From UBA7672 sp040398465 (GTDB taxonomy: Bacteria; Pseudomonadota; Alphaproteobacteria; Caulobacterales; Hyphomonadaceae), in assembly GCA_040398465.1 (NCBI GenBank), contig JBBAUA010000005.1, positions 41,067 to 105,066 on the forward strand: a stretch of 64,000 nt of DNA. Direction: 5' to 3'. Position 1 is the stretch's first letter; each line of letters starts with the position of its first letter. Made by a program: the position numbers and the translations under genes. Positions 24,932 to 34,133 of this stretch are shown one piece after another. The notes under the pieces were generated by a model. It was not told where the DNA came from. It saw only the letters and a list, made by a program, of their open reading frames with translations, and did no database searches.

Positions 24932-25774
24932 ATGAACGTCGAACTTGCCGAAGAACGCATTCTCCTGCTGCCAGACGTGCTCGGCGCCGCCCAGGCCGAA
25001 GCGCGCGCATGGTCGAAGCGCACGGATGCCTTCGGCGCCTTCGCGAAACTCGGCGGCCTTCTGCAGAAGCCGAAGGACGAGGATTTCGAGATCGTCTACC
25101 GCGAGCTGCGCCTGCAGCCCTTCTGGCGCCTCAGCGCCGCGACGACCTATGTCTACGAACGCCAGCGCGAACACAGGCTGAAGGTGTCAGGCGAGGTCCA
25201 GTCGGTTGCAATCGGCGGGCAGGCGTTTGCGGCCACCGACAAGGAAGCTACGATCACGGTCACCGAATGCTGCAACGAGAGCAGCCGGAAAGACTGGCTC
25301 TATGACGGCATCAGCAAGAAGGGCGATCTCGGCCTCAAGCCTTATCTCGCCTTCTCCGCGGAACCGGTCACCACGGAGGACCTCAATGCGCGTGCCCGGG
25401 CCGGCGACATTGTCGTGCCGCCGCAGGCCAAGGCGTCAATGCTGGTGCGCGAGGTGATCTCGCGCTCGATTCGCAAGATCGAGGCCGACCGCATCATCGA
25501 GGAGACAATGCGCCTCGATGCAATCGACCTCTTCTACCGCCCCGTCTACGCCCTGCGATACAGATGGCAGCAGAAGGAAGCCGTGGTCGAGGTCGACGCC
25601 GTGACGGGTGAAACGCAGACTGGCGGGACCACGTTCGAGACCTATGTCGGCAAGCTTGTCGATCGCGACTTCCTGCTCGATGCCGGCATAGAAGCAGCCG
25701 GCATGTTCATCCCCGGCGTGAACCTCGCGAAGATCATCGTCACGCGCGGCCTGAAGCTCGGCGCGAAGGCCTAG
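24932..25774 (+). CDS. Hypothetical protein
   Basis: 280 aa with no signal peptide and no certain family. It begins MNVELAEERILLLPDVLGAA. The middle holds a short Cys pair (ITVTECCNES). Near the C-terminus is FYRPVYALRYRW followed by VVEVDAVTGE, a motif often seen in proteins with a small beta-rich membrane-proximal repeat. The last 40 residues are mildly hydrophobic (GIEAAGMFIPGVNLAKIIV). GGGACGGA upstream serves as ribosome site. Its stop overlaps the NfeD gene stop in a CTAG palindrome. Confidence 0.7.
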   Translation: MNVELAEERILLLPDVLGAAQAEARAWSKRTDAFGAFAKLGGLLQKPKDEDFEIVYRELRLQPFWRLSAATTYVYERQREHRLKVSGEVQSVAIGGQAFAATDKEATITVTECCNESSRKDWLYDGISKKGDLGLKPYLAFSAEPVTTEDLNARARAGDIVVPPQAKASMLVREVISRSIRKIEADRIIEETMRLDAIDLFYRPVYALRYRWQQKEAVVEVDAVTGETQTGGTTFETYVGKLVDRDFLLDAGIEAAGMFIPGVNLAKIIVTRGLKLGAKA

Positions 25775-26244
25775 GCGAGCCTGACCTTCAGCATGCCCTG
25801 CTCGGACCCGGTGACGACGATCACATCGCCTTCGACAATCACCGTGTCGTCCGATTGCATAACCAGCCACACCGTGTCGCCAAGCTTCGCCTTGCCACGG
25901 CCCTGATCGAAATTCGTTGCCGCCTCGCCACGCTGTCCGACCATGCTGGCGAAGCGGTCGTTGAGATTTGGATGCGATGTCGACCGGTTGCGCAGCCCCT
26001 TGAACAATGTTCGCCCCGAAAGGACGAACGCGATCGCGACGACCCCGAAGAATGTCAGCTGCCCTTCCCAGCCATTCATGGGAGCCGGAACAATGATCAT
26101 GAACAGTGCGGTCAGGAACGCGCCCGCCGCGACCCAGAGCAGATCGAACGTGCCGACCCCGACTTCGATCGCGAGCAGCACGATGCCAAGCCCGATCCAG
26201 TGCCAGATGGTCAGCCCTTCGAGAAAGCCGATCACCATGTCCAT
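25771..26244 (-). CDS. NfeD-family membrane protein
   Basis: 157 aa. Three N-terminal hydrophobic segments (for example IWHWIGLGIVLLAIEVGV and FDLLWVAAGAFLTALFMIIV) precede a C-terminal OB-fold domain (GQRGEAATNFDQGRGKAKL and DTVWLV). NfeD proteins partner SPFH/stomatin proteins at the inner membrane, and the SPFH gene is immediately upstream with a 3-base gap. The pair is the classic short NfeD-stomatin operon. Confidence 0.88.
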   Translation of the reverse strand: MDMVIGFLEGLTIWHWIGLGIVLLAIEVGVGTFDLLWVAAGAFLTALFMIIVPAPMNGWEGQLTFFGVVAIAFVLSGRTLFKGLRNRSTSHPNLNDRFASMVGQRGEAATNFDQGRGKAKLGDTVWLVMQSDDTVIVEGDVIVVTGSEQGMLKVRLA

Positions 26245-26247
26245 GGC

Positions 26248-27255
26248 CTAGCTCCGCGTCACGAAGGGGCTGCCGGGCGGACCACCGCCGCCACGCGGCG
26301 ACTGCGGCGGCGTCTCGGGTACGCGCTTCACATTGTCGGTCAGCGCCTTCACGCCCTCGATGGCGCCGACCAGCCCGGCGAAGTCGGCAGGCACGATCAC
26401 CGTGCGCTGCTGCGGAGAGCTTGCAAGCTTTGCGAACGCCTCCACATATTTGAGGCCGAGGAAGTAGTTGATCGCATTCACGTCGCCCTTGGCGATGGCT
26501 TCGGAAACGACCTCGGTCGCCTTCGCTTCGGCTTCCGCCGCACGCTCGCGCGCTTCGGCATCCCTGAACGCAGCCTCGCGGCGGCCCTCGGCTTCGAGGA
26601 TCTGAGACTGCTTCTGGCCCTCGGCCTTCAGGATGGCGGAAGCCCTGTCGCCTTCAGCTTCGAGAATCTGCGCCCGCTTCAGGCGCTCGGCCTTCATCTG
26701 CCGCGCCATCGCCTCGGTGATGTCCGCCGGCGGCGTCAGGTCCTTGATCTCGATCCGCGTAACCTTGACGCCCCATGGCTGCGTCGCCGCATCGATCACC
26801 GACAGCAGTCGCGCATTGATGTCGTCGCGGTTGGACAGCACCTGGTCGAGGTCCATCGAACCGACCACCGTCCGGATGTTGGTCATCGACAGATTGCTGA
26901 TCGCGCGGATGAGGTCGTTCACCTCATAGGCGGCGGGGACCGGATCAACGATCTGCGTGAACACAACGGCGTCGCACGACACCATCGCGTTGTCCTTGGT
27001 AATCACTTCCTGCGTCGGAATGTCGAGGACACTCTCCATCATGTTCAGCTTGTGGCCGATCCGGTCCATGAACGGCATGATGAAGGCGAGGCCAGGCTGC
27101 AGCGTTCGCGTGTAACGCCCGAACTGCTCGACCGTGTACTGATAGCCCTGCGGCACCACCTTCACGGCGCTGAAGATCAGGATGACGCCGAGCATGACAA
27201 GCACGATCGGAACGAGCAGGCCAGCGCTGCTGGCAAAGTCAAAGCCGAAGTCCAT
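26248..27255 (-). CDS. SPFH/Band 7 (stomatin-like, QmcA type) protein
   Basis: 335 aa. ATG at 27255 has AGGAG seven bases upstream; a TTG further out is discarded. One N-terminal membrane helix (LVPIVLVMLGVILIFSAV) is followed by the Band 7 domain (VPQGYQYTVEQFGRYTRTLQ) and a long Ala/Glu-rich coiled coil (GDRASAILKAEGQKQSQIL). It forms oligomeric membrane scaffolds. Partner NfeD lies downstream. A Pro/Gly-rich tail ends the protein. Confidence 0.92.
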   Translation of the reverse strand: MDFGFDFASSAGLLVPIVLVMLGVILIFSAVKVVPQGYQYTVEQFGRYTRTLQPGLAFIMPFMDRIGHKLNMMESVLDIPTQEVITKDNAMVSCDAVVFTQIVDPVPAAYEVNDLIRAISNLSMTNIRTVVGSMDLDQVLSNRDDINARLLSVIDAATQPWGVKVTRIEIKDLTPPADITEAMARQMKAERLKRAQILEAEGDRASAILKAEGQKQSQILEAEGRREAAFRDAEARERAAEAEAKATEVVSEAIAKGDVNAINYFLGLKYVEAFAKLASSPQQRTVIVPADFAGLVGAIEGVKALTDNVKRVPETPPQSPRGGGGPPGSPFVTRS

Positions 27256-27318
27256 CCGCCCACTCCTCAACGATGGGGAGAGGCTAGTCGCGAGAGCGGA
27301 TGGGGGTCAATGGCGGGT

Positions 27319-27801
27319 CTAGAGCTGGCCCATCATGTAGTCGGCCGACGAGACCTCGAAAACACCCGGCTTCTCGACATTCAGCTGCTTCACGACACCG
27401 TCCTCGACGATCATCGAATAGCGCTGCGAACGCGAGCCCATGCCGAAGCCAGAGCCGTCCATCTCCAGCCCGACAGCCTTGGCGAAGGCGCCGTTGCCGT
27501 CAGCCAGCATGACGACGTCATCGCCGACTTTCTGGTCCTTGCCCCAGGCGTTCATGACGAACACATCGTTCACGGAGACGCAGGCAATCGTGTCGATGCC
27601 CTTGGCGCGGAAGTCGGCGGCCTTCTCGGTATAGCCCGGCAGGTGGCGCGCCGAGCAGGTCGGCGTGAAGGCGCCCGGCACCGCGATCAGCGCGACTTTC
27701 TTGCCGGCGGTCAGCTCGGCAACCGTCATGCTGCCCGGCTTGCCGTCTTTCATCAGGCCAAAGGTCGCTTCCGGCAACTTGTCGCCTAACTTGATCGTCA
27801 T
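27319..27801 (-). CDS. Peroxiredoxin (Prx5 / redoxin type)
   Basis: 160 aa from ATG 27801, reading MTIKLGDKLPEATF; upstream in-frame codons are not conserved-looking. The peroxidatic Cys is in VPGAFTPTCSARHLPGY (about C49), with ACVSVNDVFVMNAW and SQRYSMIVEDGVV as further Prx5 blocks. It reduces hydrogen and organic peroxides with thiol help. In related genomes this gene tends to lie near thrB and rnhA, as here within 3 kb. Confidence 0.92.
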   Translation of the reverse strand: MTIKLGDKLPEATFGLMKDGKPGSMTVAELTAGKKVALIAVPGAFTPTCSARHLPGYTEKAADFRAKGIDTIACVSVNDVFVMNAWGKDQKVGDDVVMLADGNGAFAKAVGLEMDGSGFGMGSRSQRYSMIVEDGVVKQLNVEKPGVFEVSSADYMMGQL

Positions 27802-27933
27802 GGCCTGTGTCCTTCGCGGGAATTGGTGGGTGAGACAGCATCTAGTCGATTTTCGACCAAAAGCGAATCCGTTTCGGCCAGATGCACAGCTTGCCCAGAC
27901 CTGCGCTTGCAATGCCAGCCGTGAAAGACCAGC

Positions 27934-28530
27934 ATGCCTCATCCGTCCCGCCCTGAAAGGTCCTTTCGCTTGGAAGGTTCACTTGCCGGAAAGCTGCTGA
28001 TCGCCGCCCCGGCGATTGAAGACCCCCGCTTCAGCCGGGCGGTCATCCTCGTCTGCACGCACAATGCCGACCACGCGATGGGCATCGTCCTCAACAAGGC
28101 AAGCGAGGAAGACAGCCTTCCCGAACTGCTCGACCAGCTCGGCGTCGATGGCCATGACGCGCCCGAGGATGCTCACGTCCTGATGGGCGGCCCCGTCGGC
28201 CGGGAGCGCGGCTTCGTGCTCCACTCCGAGGACTATGACAGCGAGGGCGCCACGCTCGCCGTCTGCGAAGGCGTCTGCCTCACGGCGACCCGGGACATCC
28301 TGCATGCAATGACGTCAGACCACCCGCCAGAACGTTTCGTTCTTGCCCTCGGCTATTCGGGCTGGGGCGCAGGCCAGCTGGAGATGGAGCTGGCGGAGAA
28401 TGTCTGGCTGGTCGGCGAGCCCGACGTGGCGCTGGTCTACGACCCCTCGCTCGACACCAAATGGAGCCGCGCCCTTGCCCGGATCGGCATTTCGCCCGAC
28501 CGCCTGCAGATTTCGGGCGGGCGCGCCTGA
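27934..28530 (+). CDS. YqgE/AlgH family protein
   Basis: 198 aa. Family blocks are clear: GKLLIAAPAIEDPRFSRAVI, GIVLNKASE, MGGPVGRERGFVLH, and FVLALGYSGWGAGQLE. YqgE/AlgH proteins are widespread, with no settled biochemistry. It is often found near ruvX (yqgF), which here is about 5.6 kb downstream. Confidence 0.9.
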   Translation: MPHPSRPERSFRLEGSLAGKLLIAAPAIEDPRFSRAVILVCTHNADHAMGIVLNKASEEDSLPELLDQLGVDGHDAPEDAHVLMGGPVGRERGFVLHSEDYDSEGATLAVCEGVCLTATRDILHAMTSDHPPERFVLALGYSGWGAGQLEMELAENVWLVGEPDVALVYDPSLDTKWSRALARIGISPDRLQISGGRA

Positions 28531-28632
28531 AGCTGGCCCCAAAAGCTTGAGTTAGCGGGCGAGGCCGTCTAGGGCAGGCGCGTGGGCCGTTCCCACGCAT
28601 GACACCCCAGGATTCTGGCCGAGGGACTCACA

Positions 28633-28920
28633 GTGAGCGTCGACAAGAACACGGTCCGCAAGGTTGCCCGCCTCGCCCGCATCGCCGTTCCGGAGGAACG
28701 TCTCGAGCCCCTGGCCGGCGAGCTCAACGGCATCCTCGCCTGGATCGAGCAGCTGAACGAGGTCAGTGTCGATGGCGTCGAGCCGATGACCACGCCGGTC
28801 GCCATGACCCTGCCGATGCGCGAGGACGTGATCTCGGATGGCAATATCCGCGATCAGGTTCTCGCCAACGCGCCGAAAACCGAAGACGGCTTCTTCGTCG
28901 TCCCCAAGGTGGTCGAGTAG
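28633..28920 (+). CDS. gatC: Glutamyl-tRNA(Gln) amidotransferase subunit C
   Basis: 95 aa, GTG start with GAGGG upstream. Typical GatC: TVRKVARLARIAVPEERLEP, LNGILAWIEQLNEV, and VEPMTTPV. It is the small subunit linking GatA and GatB in the amidotransferase that makes Gln-tRNA(Gln). gatA follows after one intervening gene; gatB is not in the window. Confidence 0.95.
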   Translation: MSVDKNTVRKVARLARIAVPEERLEPLAGELNGILAWIEQLNEVSVDGVEPMTTPVAMTLPMREDVISDGNIRDQVLANAPKTEDGFFVVPKVVE

Positions 28921-29532
28921 ATGACGACCCAGGACGTTAGCGCAGACCCTCGCTGGCAGGCGTTCAACCAGGACGGCTTTCCCTGCTCATGCGGTGAACG
29001 GCATGTCGGGCTATTCCCGGTCAACATGCTGACGCCCGCCATGTGGGACGGTCCGAAGGAGTACGCTCCCGACGAGGAGATCCAGCTCGACCGCACCTTC
29101 ATCTCAGAGAGCTACTGCGTCTGGCAGGGCCAGAACTTCGCGATGCGGATGCGCCTGCCATTGCAGATGCGCGGCGCCTCGCCTGCCGCCTTCATGTACA
29201 CGGTCTGGGCGTCGGTTGAACGCTCCGACCTCGAAGCCTACATCGCAGCCAAGGCGCAGAACACCCTTAGCAACGAGGCGCGCTTCAAGGCCCGGCTGGT
29301 CAGCCGCATCGCCGGCCACCACGACACGGCGAACCTGATGGGTCTCGCCTTCCAGCAGGAAGACGGCTGGCCGCCGCTCCTGCTGCTGGCCGGGACGCAA
29401 CCCTACACGAACAGGCCCGACCATCCGCTCCTGCAAGAACAGCGACAGGGCATCGGCCTCGACCGCGCCCTCGAACTCTTCGCCGCCTACGGCCATGACA
29501 TGCGCCCGGCCGCCCCCGCCAACAACAACTGA
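28921..29532 (+). CDS. DUF2199 domain-containing protein
   Basis: 203 aa. It begins exactly after the gatC stop. The N-terminus has CSCGERH (a Cys pair that could bind zinc) followed by ESYCVWQGQNFAMRMRLPL and VERSDLEAYI, the DUF2199 pattern. The C-terminal half (ARLVSRIAGHHDTANLMGLAF, LLAGTQPYTNRPDHPLLQEQ) also fits. No known function. It is inserted inside the gatCA operon and presumably co-expressed. Confidence 0.78.
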   Translation: MTTQDVSADPRWQAFNQDGFPCSCGERHVGLFPVNMLTPAMWDGPKEYAPDEEIQLDRTFISESYCVWQGQNFAMRMRLPLQMRGASPAAFMYTVWASVERSDLEAYIAAKAQNTLSNEARFKARLVSRIAGHHDTANLMGLAFQQEDGWPPLLLLAGTQPYTNRPDHPLLQEQRQGIGLDRALELFAAYGHDMRPAAPANNN

Positions 29533-29545
29533 ACGCCGCACACAG

Positions 29546-31024
29546 ATGACCGACCTCACTCAGCTCACCCTTTCCGACGCCGTGGATGGCCTCAAGGCGA
29601 AGACGTTCTCGTCGCAGGAAATCACACAGGCCTTCCTGACGCAGATCGAGAAGTCGAACGAAACGCTCAATGCCTATGTCGTCGTCACCGCCGACAAGGC
29701 GCTGGAGATGGCGAAGGCGTCCGACGCGAAACTGGCCAAGGGTCAGGGCGGCAAGCTCGAAGGCGCCCCGCTCGGCATCAAGGACCTGTTCTGCACGAAG
29801 GGGGTCCGCACGACCGCCTGCTCAAACATCCTCGGCGAATTCACGCCGACCTATGAGAGCACGGTCACGCAGAACCTGTGGGACCAGGGCTCGGTCATGC
29901 TGGGCAAGCTCAACATGGACGAGTTCGCCATGGGCTCGGATAACGGCACATCGCGTTTTGGCCCGCCGACCAATCCGTGGCGTCGCAAGAACTCAAACGT
30001 CAAGCTGACCTCGGGCGGCTCGTCCGGTGGATCGGCCACGGCCGTCGCAGCTGACCTCTGCCTCGCCGCGACCGCATCCGACACCGGCGGCTCCATCCGC
30101 CAGCCAGCAGCCTTCACCGGCATCGTCGGAATAAAGCCGACCTACGGCCGCGCCAGCCGCTATGGCATGGTCGCCTTCGCTTCCTCGCTCGATCAGGCCG
30201 GCCCCCTCGCCAAGACGGTGAAGGACGCCGCCTTGATGCTCGAAGTCATGTGCTCGGGCGACAAGAAGGATTCCACCAGCCTGCACCTGCCCGTGCCCGA
30301 GTGGACCAAGTCTGTCGGCAAATCGATCAAGGGCATGAAGATCGGCGTCCCGAAGGAATACCGCGCCGACGGCATGCCGGAAGAAATAGAGAAGCTCTGG
30401 CAGCAAGGCATCGCCTGGCTCAAAGCCGCCGGCGCCGAGATCATCGACGTCTCGCTGCCCCACACGAAATATGCCCTGCCGGCCTACTACATCGTCGCCC
30501 CCGCCGAGGCCTCGTCCAACCTCGCCCGCTATGACGGCATCCGCTACGGCTCGCGCCAGAGTGGCGATGGCTCGCTGACCTCGACCTACGAGACGACGCG
30601 CGCCAAAGGCTTCGGCGCCGAAGTGCAGCGCCGCCTGCTCATCGGCACCTACGTCCTCAGCGCCGGGTACTACGACGCATACTATCTGCGCGCCCAGAAA
30701 GTGCGGACGCGGATTCTCGAGGACTTCGAGGAAGCGTTCAAACAGTGCGACGCGCTGCTGACGCCCGCCACGCCGAGCGCAGCGTTCGGCTATGGCGAGA
30801 AGGGCGACGATCCGGTCGCGATGTATCTCAACGACATCTTCACGGTCACCGCCAACCTCGCCGGCCTTCCCGCCATCGCCATGCCCGCAGGCCTCGACGC
30901 CCAGGGCCTGCCACTCGGCCTGCAGGTGATCGGCAAGGCGCTGGACGAAGAGTCCTGCTTCAAGGTCGCCGCCGCCATCGAAGACGCCGCCAGCTTCAAG
31001 GCGCGCCCGCAGAAGTGGTGGTAA
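29546..31024 (+). CDS. gatA: Glutamyl-tRNA(Gln) amidotransferase subunit A
   Basis: 492 aa from ATG 29546. The amidase catalytic triad Ser-cisSer-Lys is visible: Lys in PLGIKDLFCTKG (K79), Ser in SGGSSGGSA (S159) and Ser in SDTGGSIRQPA (S183). It releases ammonia from glutamine and passes it to GatB for transamidation of misacylated tRNA. Coupled by one base (TAATG) to a small membrane protein gene downstream. Confidence 0.97.
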   Translation: MTDLTQLTLSDAVDGLKAKTFSSQEITQAFLTQIEKSNETLNAYVVVTADKALEMAKASDAKLAKGQGGKLEGAPLGIKDLFCTKGVRTTACSNILGEFTPTYESTVTQNLWDQGSVMLGKLNMDEFAMGSDNGTSRFGPPTNPWRRKNSNVKLTSGGSSGGSATAVAADLCLAATASDTGGSIRQPAAFTGIVGIKPTYGRASRYGMVAFASSLDQAGPLAKTVKDAALMLEVMCSGDKKDSTSLHLPVPEWTKSVGKSIKGMKIGVPKEYRADGMPEEIEKLWQQGIAWLKAAGAEIIDVSLPHTKYALPAYYIVAPAEASSNLARYDGIRYGSRQSGDGSLTSTYETTRAKGFGAEVQRRLLIGTYVLSAGYYDAYYLRAQKVRTRILEDFEEAFKQCDALLTPATPSAAFGYGEKGDDPVAMYLNDIFTVTANLAGLPAIAMPAGLDAQGLPLGLQVIGKALDEESCFKVAAAIEDAASFKARPQKWW

Positions 31025-31236
31025 TGGAGCGGCCCAAGCCCTCTCCCGCGGTCATGTCGCTCATGGGCGCCATCCCTGCGATATCGATCAGCGCCGGCCT
31101 GCTCTCGCTCCGGCCCGACAGCGCCCTGCGTCAGGAGTACTGGCCATGGCTGCCGCTGGTGACGCTGGCCGTCGGCATGGCGTTCAGCCTGTTCTTCTGG
31201 TTCGTCCTCGCCCCGCGCCGCAAGCGCAAGGACTGA
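31024..31236 (+). CDS. Small membrane protein coupled to gatA
   Basis: 70 aa. Two hydrophobic segments (SLMGAIPAISISAGLLSL and WLPLVTLAVGMAFSLFFWFVL) and a basic end RRKRKD. The start shares one base with the gatA stop (TAATG), so translation is probably coupled. No family recognised. Confidence 0.6.
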   Translation: MERPKPSPAVMSLMGAIPAISISAGLLSLRPDSALRQEYWPWLPLVTLAVGMAFSLFFWFVLAPRRKRKD

Positions 31237-31310
31237 GCAATTTGCAGGTTCAGCCCAGCTAATCGAACCGTCGCGTTGACCTCGCGCCGCCTCCGGGCTT
31301 TGTGCGGCGG

Positions 31311-32111
31311 ATGATCAGCTTCGCAGACACCCTCCATCTCGACCCCGCCGGCGACAACCTTTGGCGCGGCGAGGTCGATCCCGCCTACAAGGGGTTCGGC
31401 AGCCAGTTCGGCGGCTGGACCGCGGCTGCGCTCCTGAAGGGCGTGATGGTCGAACCCGAGACCAACGGCGACCCGCTGTCGCTCAGCGTCCTCTTCCTCG
31501 AAGCGATCGGCGACGGCCCCTACGAAATCTCGACGCGCCTTCTCCGCTCCGGCGCACGCCTGCAATTCTGGCGATCCGAGCTGAGCCAGCGCGGCAAGGT
31601 CTGCGCCCACGCCCAGGCGACATTCGGCGTGCGGCGGCAGACGACCAGCTTCACCGATGTCCTGATGCCCGAGGCGCCACCGCCAGACACGCCGTCGCTC
31701 GGCGAGTGGGCGCCGCCTGCCGGCTTCGGCGCGCAATTCCAGACACGCTGGACGACGCCCACGCCGCGCTCGCCCGAACTCGACCGAACCAGGCCCGCCA
31801 GCTCACTGGTCTGGCAACGCGACCGCGCCGGCCGCCCGCTCGATACCCTGATGCTCGCAGCTCTCGCCGACCTCGCCCCGCCGCGTGTGATCTGGAAACG
31901 CGAGATGATCTCGGGCTCCGCCACTGTCTCGATGACAACGCACTTCCACGCCACTCCCGACGAGATGGCCGCCGTCGGCTCCCGCTTCATCCTGAGCGAA
32001 GTCCATTGCCGCCGCTGCGAAGGCGGATACTTCGATCACGAGCTGAGGCTCTGGTCGCCAGACGGGGCGCTGCTGGCGACAAGCGAGCAGGTGGCGGCGT
32101 TCAGGGACTAA
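31311..32111 (+). CDS. TesB-like thioesterase family protein
   Basis: 266 aa from ATG 31311; a GTG at 31302 is possible. The two hotdog repeats of acyl-CoA thioesterase II-like proteins are suggested by GFGSQFGGWTAAALLKGVM in the first half and LAALADLAPPRVIWK in the second, with SLSVLFLEAIGDGPYEIS. These enzymes hydrolyse acyl-CoAs, often in beta-oxidation. Family confidence is moderate to good. Confidence 0.78.
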   Translation: MISFADTLHLDPAGDNLWRGEVDPAYKGFGSQFGGWTAAALLKGVMVEPETNGDPLSLSVLFLEAIGDGPYEISTRLLRSGARLQFWRSELSQRGKVCAHAQATFGVRRQTTSFTDVLMPEAPPPDTPSLGEWAPPAGFGAQFQTRWTTPTPRSPELDRTRPASSLVWQRDRAGRPLDTLMLAALADLAPPRVIWKREMISGSATVSMTTHFHATPDEMAAVGSRFILSEVHCRRCEGGYFDHELRLWSPDGALLATSEQVAAFRD

Positions 32112-32126
32112 TGGCTGGAAGCCCGA

Positions 32127-32696
32127 CTACGGCTTCACCCGACCCAGAAAACCATCGATCGGCAGCGGCCCACCATTCGGCGGCGTGTACCCGCCAAAGT
32201 TGATCGCGCTCGCCTGCTTGATCGCTTCTTCCTCGCTGAGCCCCTTGTGCTTGACGAGGTAGGCCGCCCACATATGGCTGGCGCGCCAGCCGACGGTGCA
32301 GTGAAGCAGCACCTCGCCATCCGCCTTCGCGATCGCGTCCGCCACCTTGTCGACAGCTTCAGGCGTATACGGCGTGTCCGGCCCGCCCAGCGGAACATGG
32401 ACATAGTTGATGCCCAGCTCCTTGGTCAGCGCGGCCTCGTCGAACGGCACGGCCTTGCGATTGTCCATCTCCTGCTGCGTCCGCAGGTTGATGATCGTCT
32501 TCACCCCCTTGGCCTGAAGGTCACGCACAGCCTGCTCGCTCGGCTGCCCGGCAATATAAAGGGGACCAACGTCCGTATAGACCATCTGGTAGCCGGCAGC
32601 CTTGGCATCCAGCTTTTCGGGAAACTTGATGGCGTCCTGCGCAAAGGCGGGCGCGGTCAGCAGGCAGGCGGTCAGGGCGAGAAAGGCAAGACGCAT
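32127..32696 (-). CDS. Secreted dual-specificity phosphatase-like protein (DUF442/BLH type)
   Basis: 189 aa with a clear signal peptide (MRLAFLALTACLLTAPAFAQ). The phosphatase loop is LLHCTVGWRASHMWAAYL with a CX4R spacing as in DUF442 (beta-lactamase-hydrolase-like) proteins rather than the classic CX5R. IAGQPSEQAVRDLQAKGVKT is the conserved N-terminal block and INLRTQQEM the Asp/Arg region. Exported to the periplasm; substrate unknown. Confidence 0.82.
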   Translation of the reverse strand: MRLAFLALTACLLTAPAFAQDAIKFPEKLDAKAAGYQMVYTDVGPLYIAGQPSEQAVRDLQAKGVKTIINLRTQQEMDNRKAVPFDEAALTKELGINYVHVPLGGPDTPYTPEAVDKVADAIAKADGEVLLHCTVGWRASHMWAAYLVKHKGLSEEEAIKQASAINFGGYTPPNGGPLPIDGFLGRVKP

Positions 32697-32793
32697 GGGG
32701 GACTCCCGGATGTTTCGCGGAATAGGCCCCTGCGCCGCTGCTTTTGCAAGTGACGGCTACATCACGGATCGCGGCGCTGGCGCCGAAGACTGA

Positions 32794-33981
32794 TCAAGAA
32801 CCCTCTCCCCGACGCGGGTTGACCATCGGGCCTCTTGGGGCGACTTCGGCCGAAAGTTTGGTCGCCGCTTCGAGCGAGACACCGGACCGCGTCAACGCCT
32901 CGATCAGGGCTGCCTCGGGCGGGACATCGACATGGGGCGCAACTCCAACGGCCTCCCAGTCTTCGCCAGTGGCGGGATCAAACGTTCGTCCCACGGGGAT
33001 GAACGCCGTGAACCCGCCGCCCAGGTCCTGGTCTCCGCCGAAATGGTTGGCGCCAAAGGTTGCCCGACCGATCAGAGTTCCGCGCTCGCTGTGCTTCATG
33101 GCGAGTGCGAAGTGCTCCGCCGCCGAGCCGGTGAAGCCCGATGTCAGGACAAGAACCTTGGCGTCAAAGAGACGCGAGTCGGGTCCAGGCGTCGCCCAAT
33201 GCTCGCGCGTGACGAAATTCGGATCCCCCTGCACCCGGCGCAGTGCGGGGCCGTCGCCAACCGGAGAGCCCCCCGCTTCATCAACCGACTTCCGCGCCGC
33301 CATGGAGACAAGCCGCGTCGGCGTTGCAAAGAGCCATGGAAAAATCGCATCCATTTCGTCTAGGCCGCCGCCCATGTGCGTCCGCAGGTCGAAGATGATT
33401 GTGCTGGCGGCAGCATGCGTCGCCATGAAAGTGCGAGCAGCCTCGGTTGCCTCGGGCCCACCGGGAAAGAGGTTGAAGCGGACGAAAGCGACGCCAGGGG
33501 CCAGCCAGCGGGCTTGCTCCATCACCGGCGGCGGCTCCATGCGGATCATCCGCGGTTGACCGCCCGGCGGCGGAAGCCCGTCCGGCGCACCCGGCGGATG
33601 GTGGATGACGATTTGCGGTCCGCCGCTGCCACCCTCTCCCTGAAACATCACGCGCAGGTGGCCATCGGGTGCGACGCTTTGGAGATCCTCGGTGAGCCTT
33701 TTGGCGAGATCGATCCCTAGGATAGCATCATACCTGCCAGCATCCGCATTCGCGCGAAGCGTCGCGGCATATCGCCTGCCCTGGTCAGGAAACACGAAGT
33801 CGGACTCAATGCGCGTTGCGAGATCGATGGCAATCGCCCGGGAACCAATCGTCGGGGCGGTTCCGGTGACCTGCGCAGACACGGGGGACGGCGGCGGCGA
33901 GCCCCCTGTCGAGCACGCAGAAACCGCGAGGGGCGCCAGACCGGCGACAAGCGTCGCCATAACGAATCTCGGCGGCTTCAT
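32794..33981 (-). CDS. S41-family peptidase, lipoprotein
   Basis: 395 aa from ATG 33981 (MKPPRFVMATL). The signal ends in AVSAC (lipobox). The S41 (C-terminal processing peptidase / tricorn-like) core has FVRFNLFPGG, IIFDLRTHMGGG, and the catalytic serine in LTSGFTGSAAEHFALAM, then ERGTLIGRATFGANH. No PDZ domain is evident between the N-terminal helical domain and the core, so it resembles the IRBP/tricorn branch. Probably an envelope peptidase. Confidence 0.85.
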   Translation of the reverse strand: MKPPRFVMATLVAGLAPLAVSACSTGGSPPPSPVSAQVTGTAPTIGSRAIAIDLATRIESDFVFPDQGRRYAATLRANADAGRYDAILGIDLAKRLTEDLQSVAPDGHLRVMFQGEGGSGGPQIVIHHPPGAPDGLPPPGGQPRMIRMEPPPVMEQARWLAPGVAFVRFNLFPGGPEATEAARTFMATHAAASTIIFDLRTHMGGGLDEMDAIFPWLFATPTRLVSMAARKSVDEAGGSPVGDGPALRRVQGDPNFVTREHWATPGPDSRLFDAKVLVLTSGFTGSAAEHFALAMKHSERGTLIGRATFGANHFGGDQDLGGGFTAFIPVGRTFDPATGEDWEAVGVAPHVDVPPEAALIEALTRSGVSLEAATKLSAEVAPRGPMVNPRRGEGS

Positions 33982-34133
33982 TTTCGTCTCCGTGTCGCGA
34001 CCGACCATGCGACCAGAAGCACAAGCGGCCAGCATCAGAATGGCAAGTCCTCGGGCGTCCGGACGCCGCCTAAACGCTGTCCGGACAGATGTACTGCATT
34101 GTGACCGGCGGGGTTATTCGCTAGGGCAGCGAC

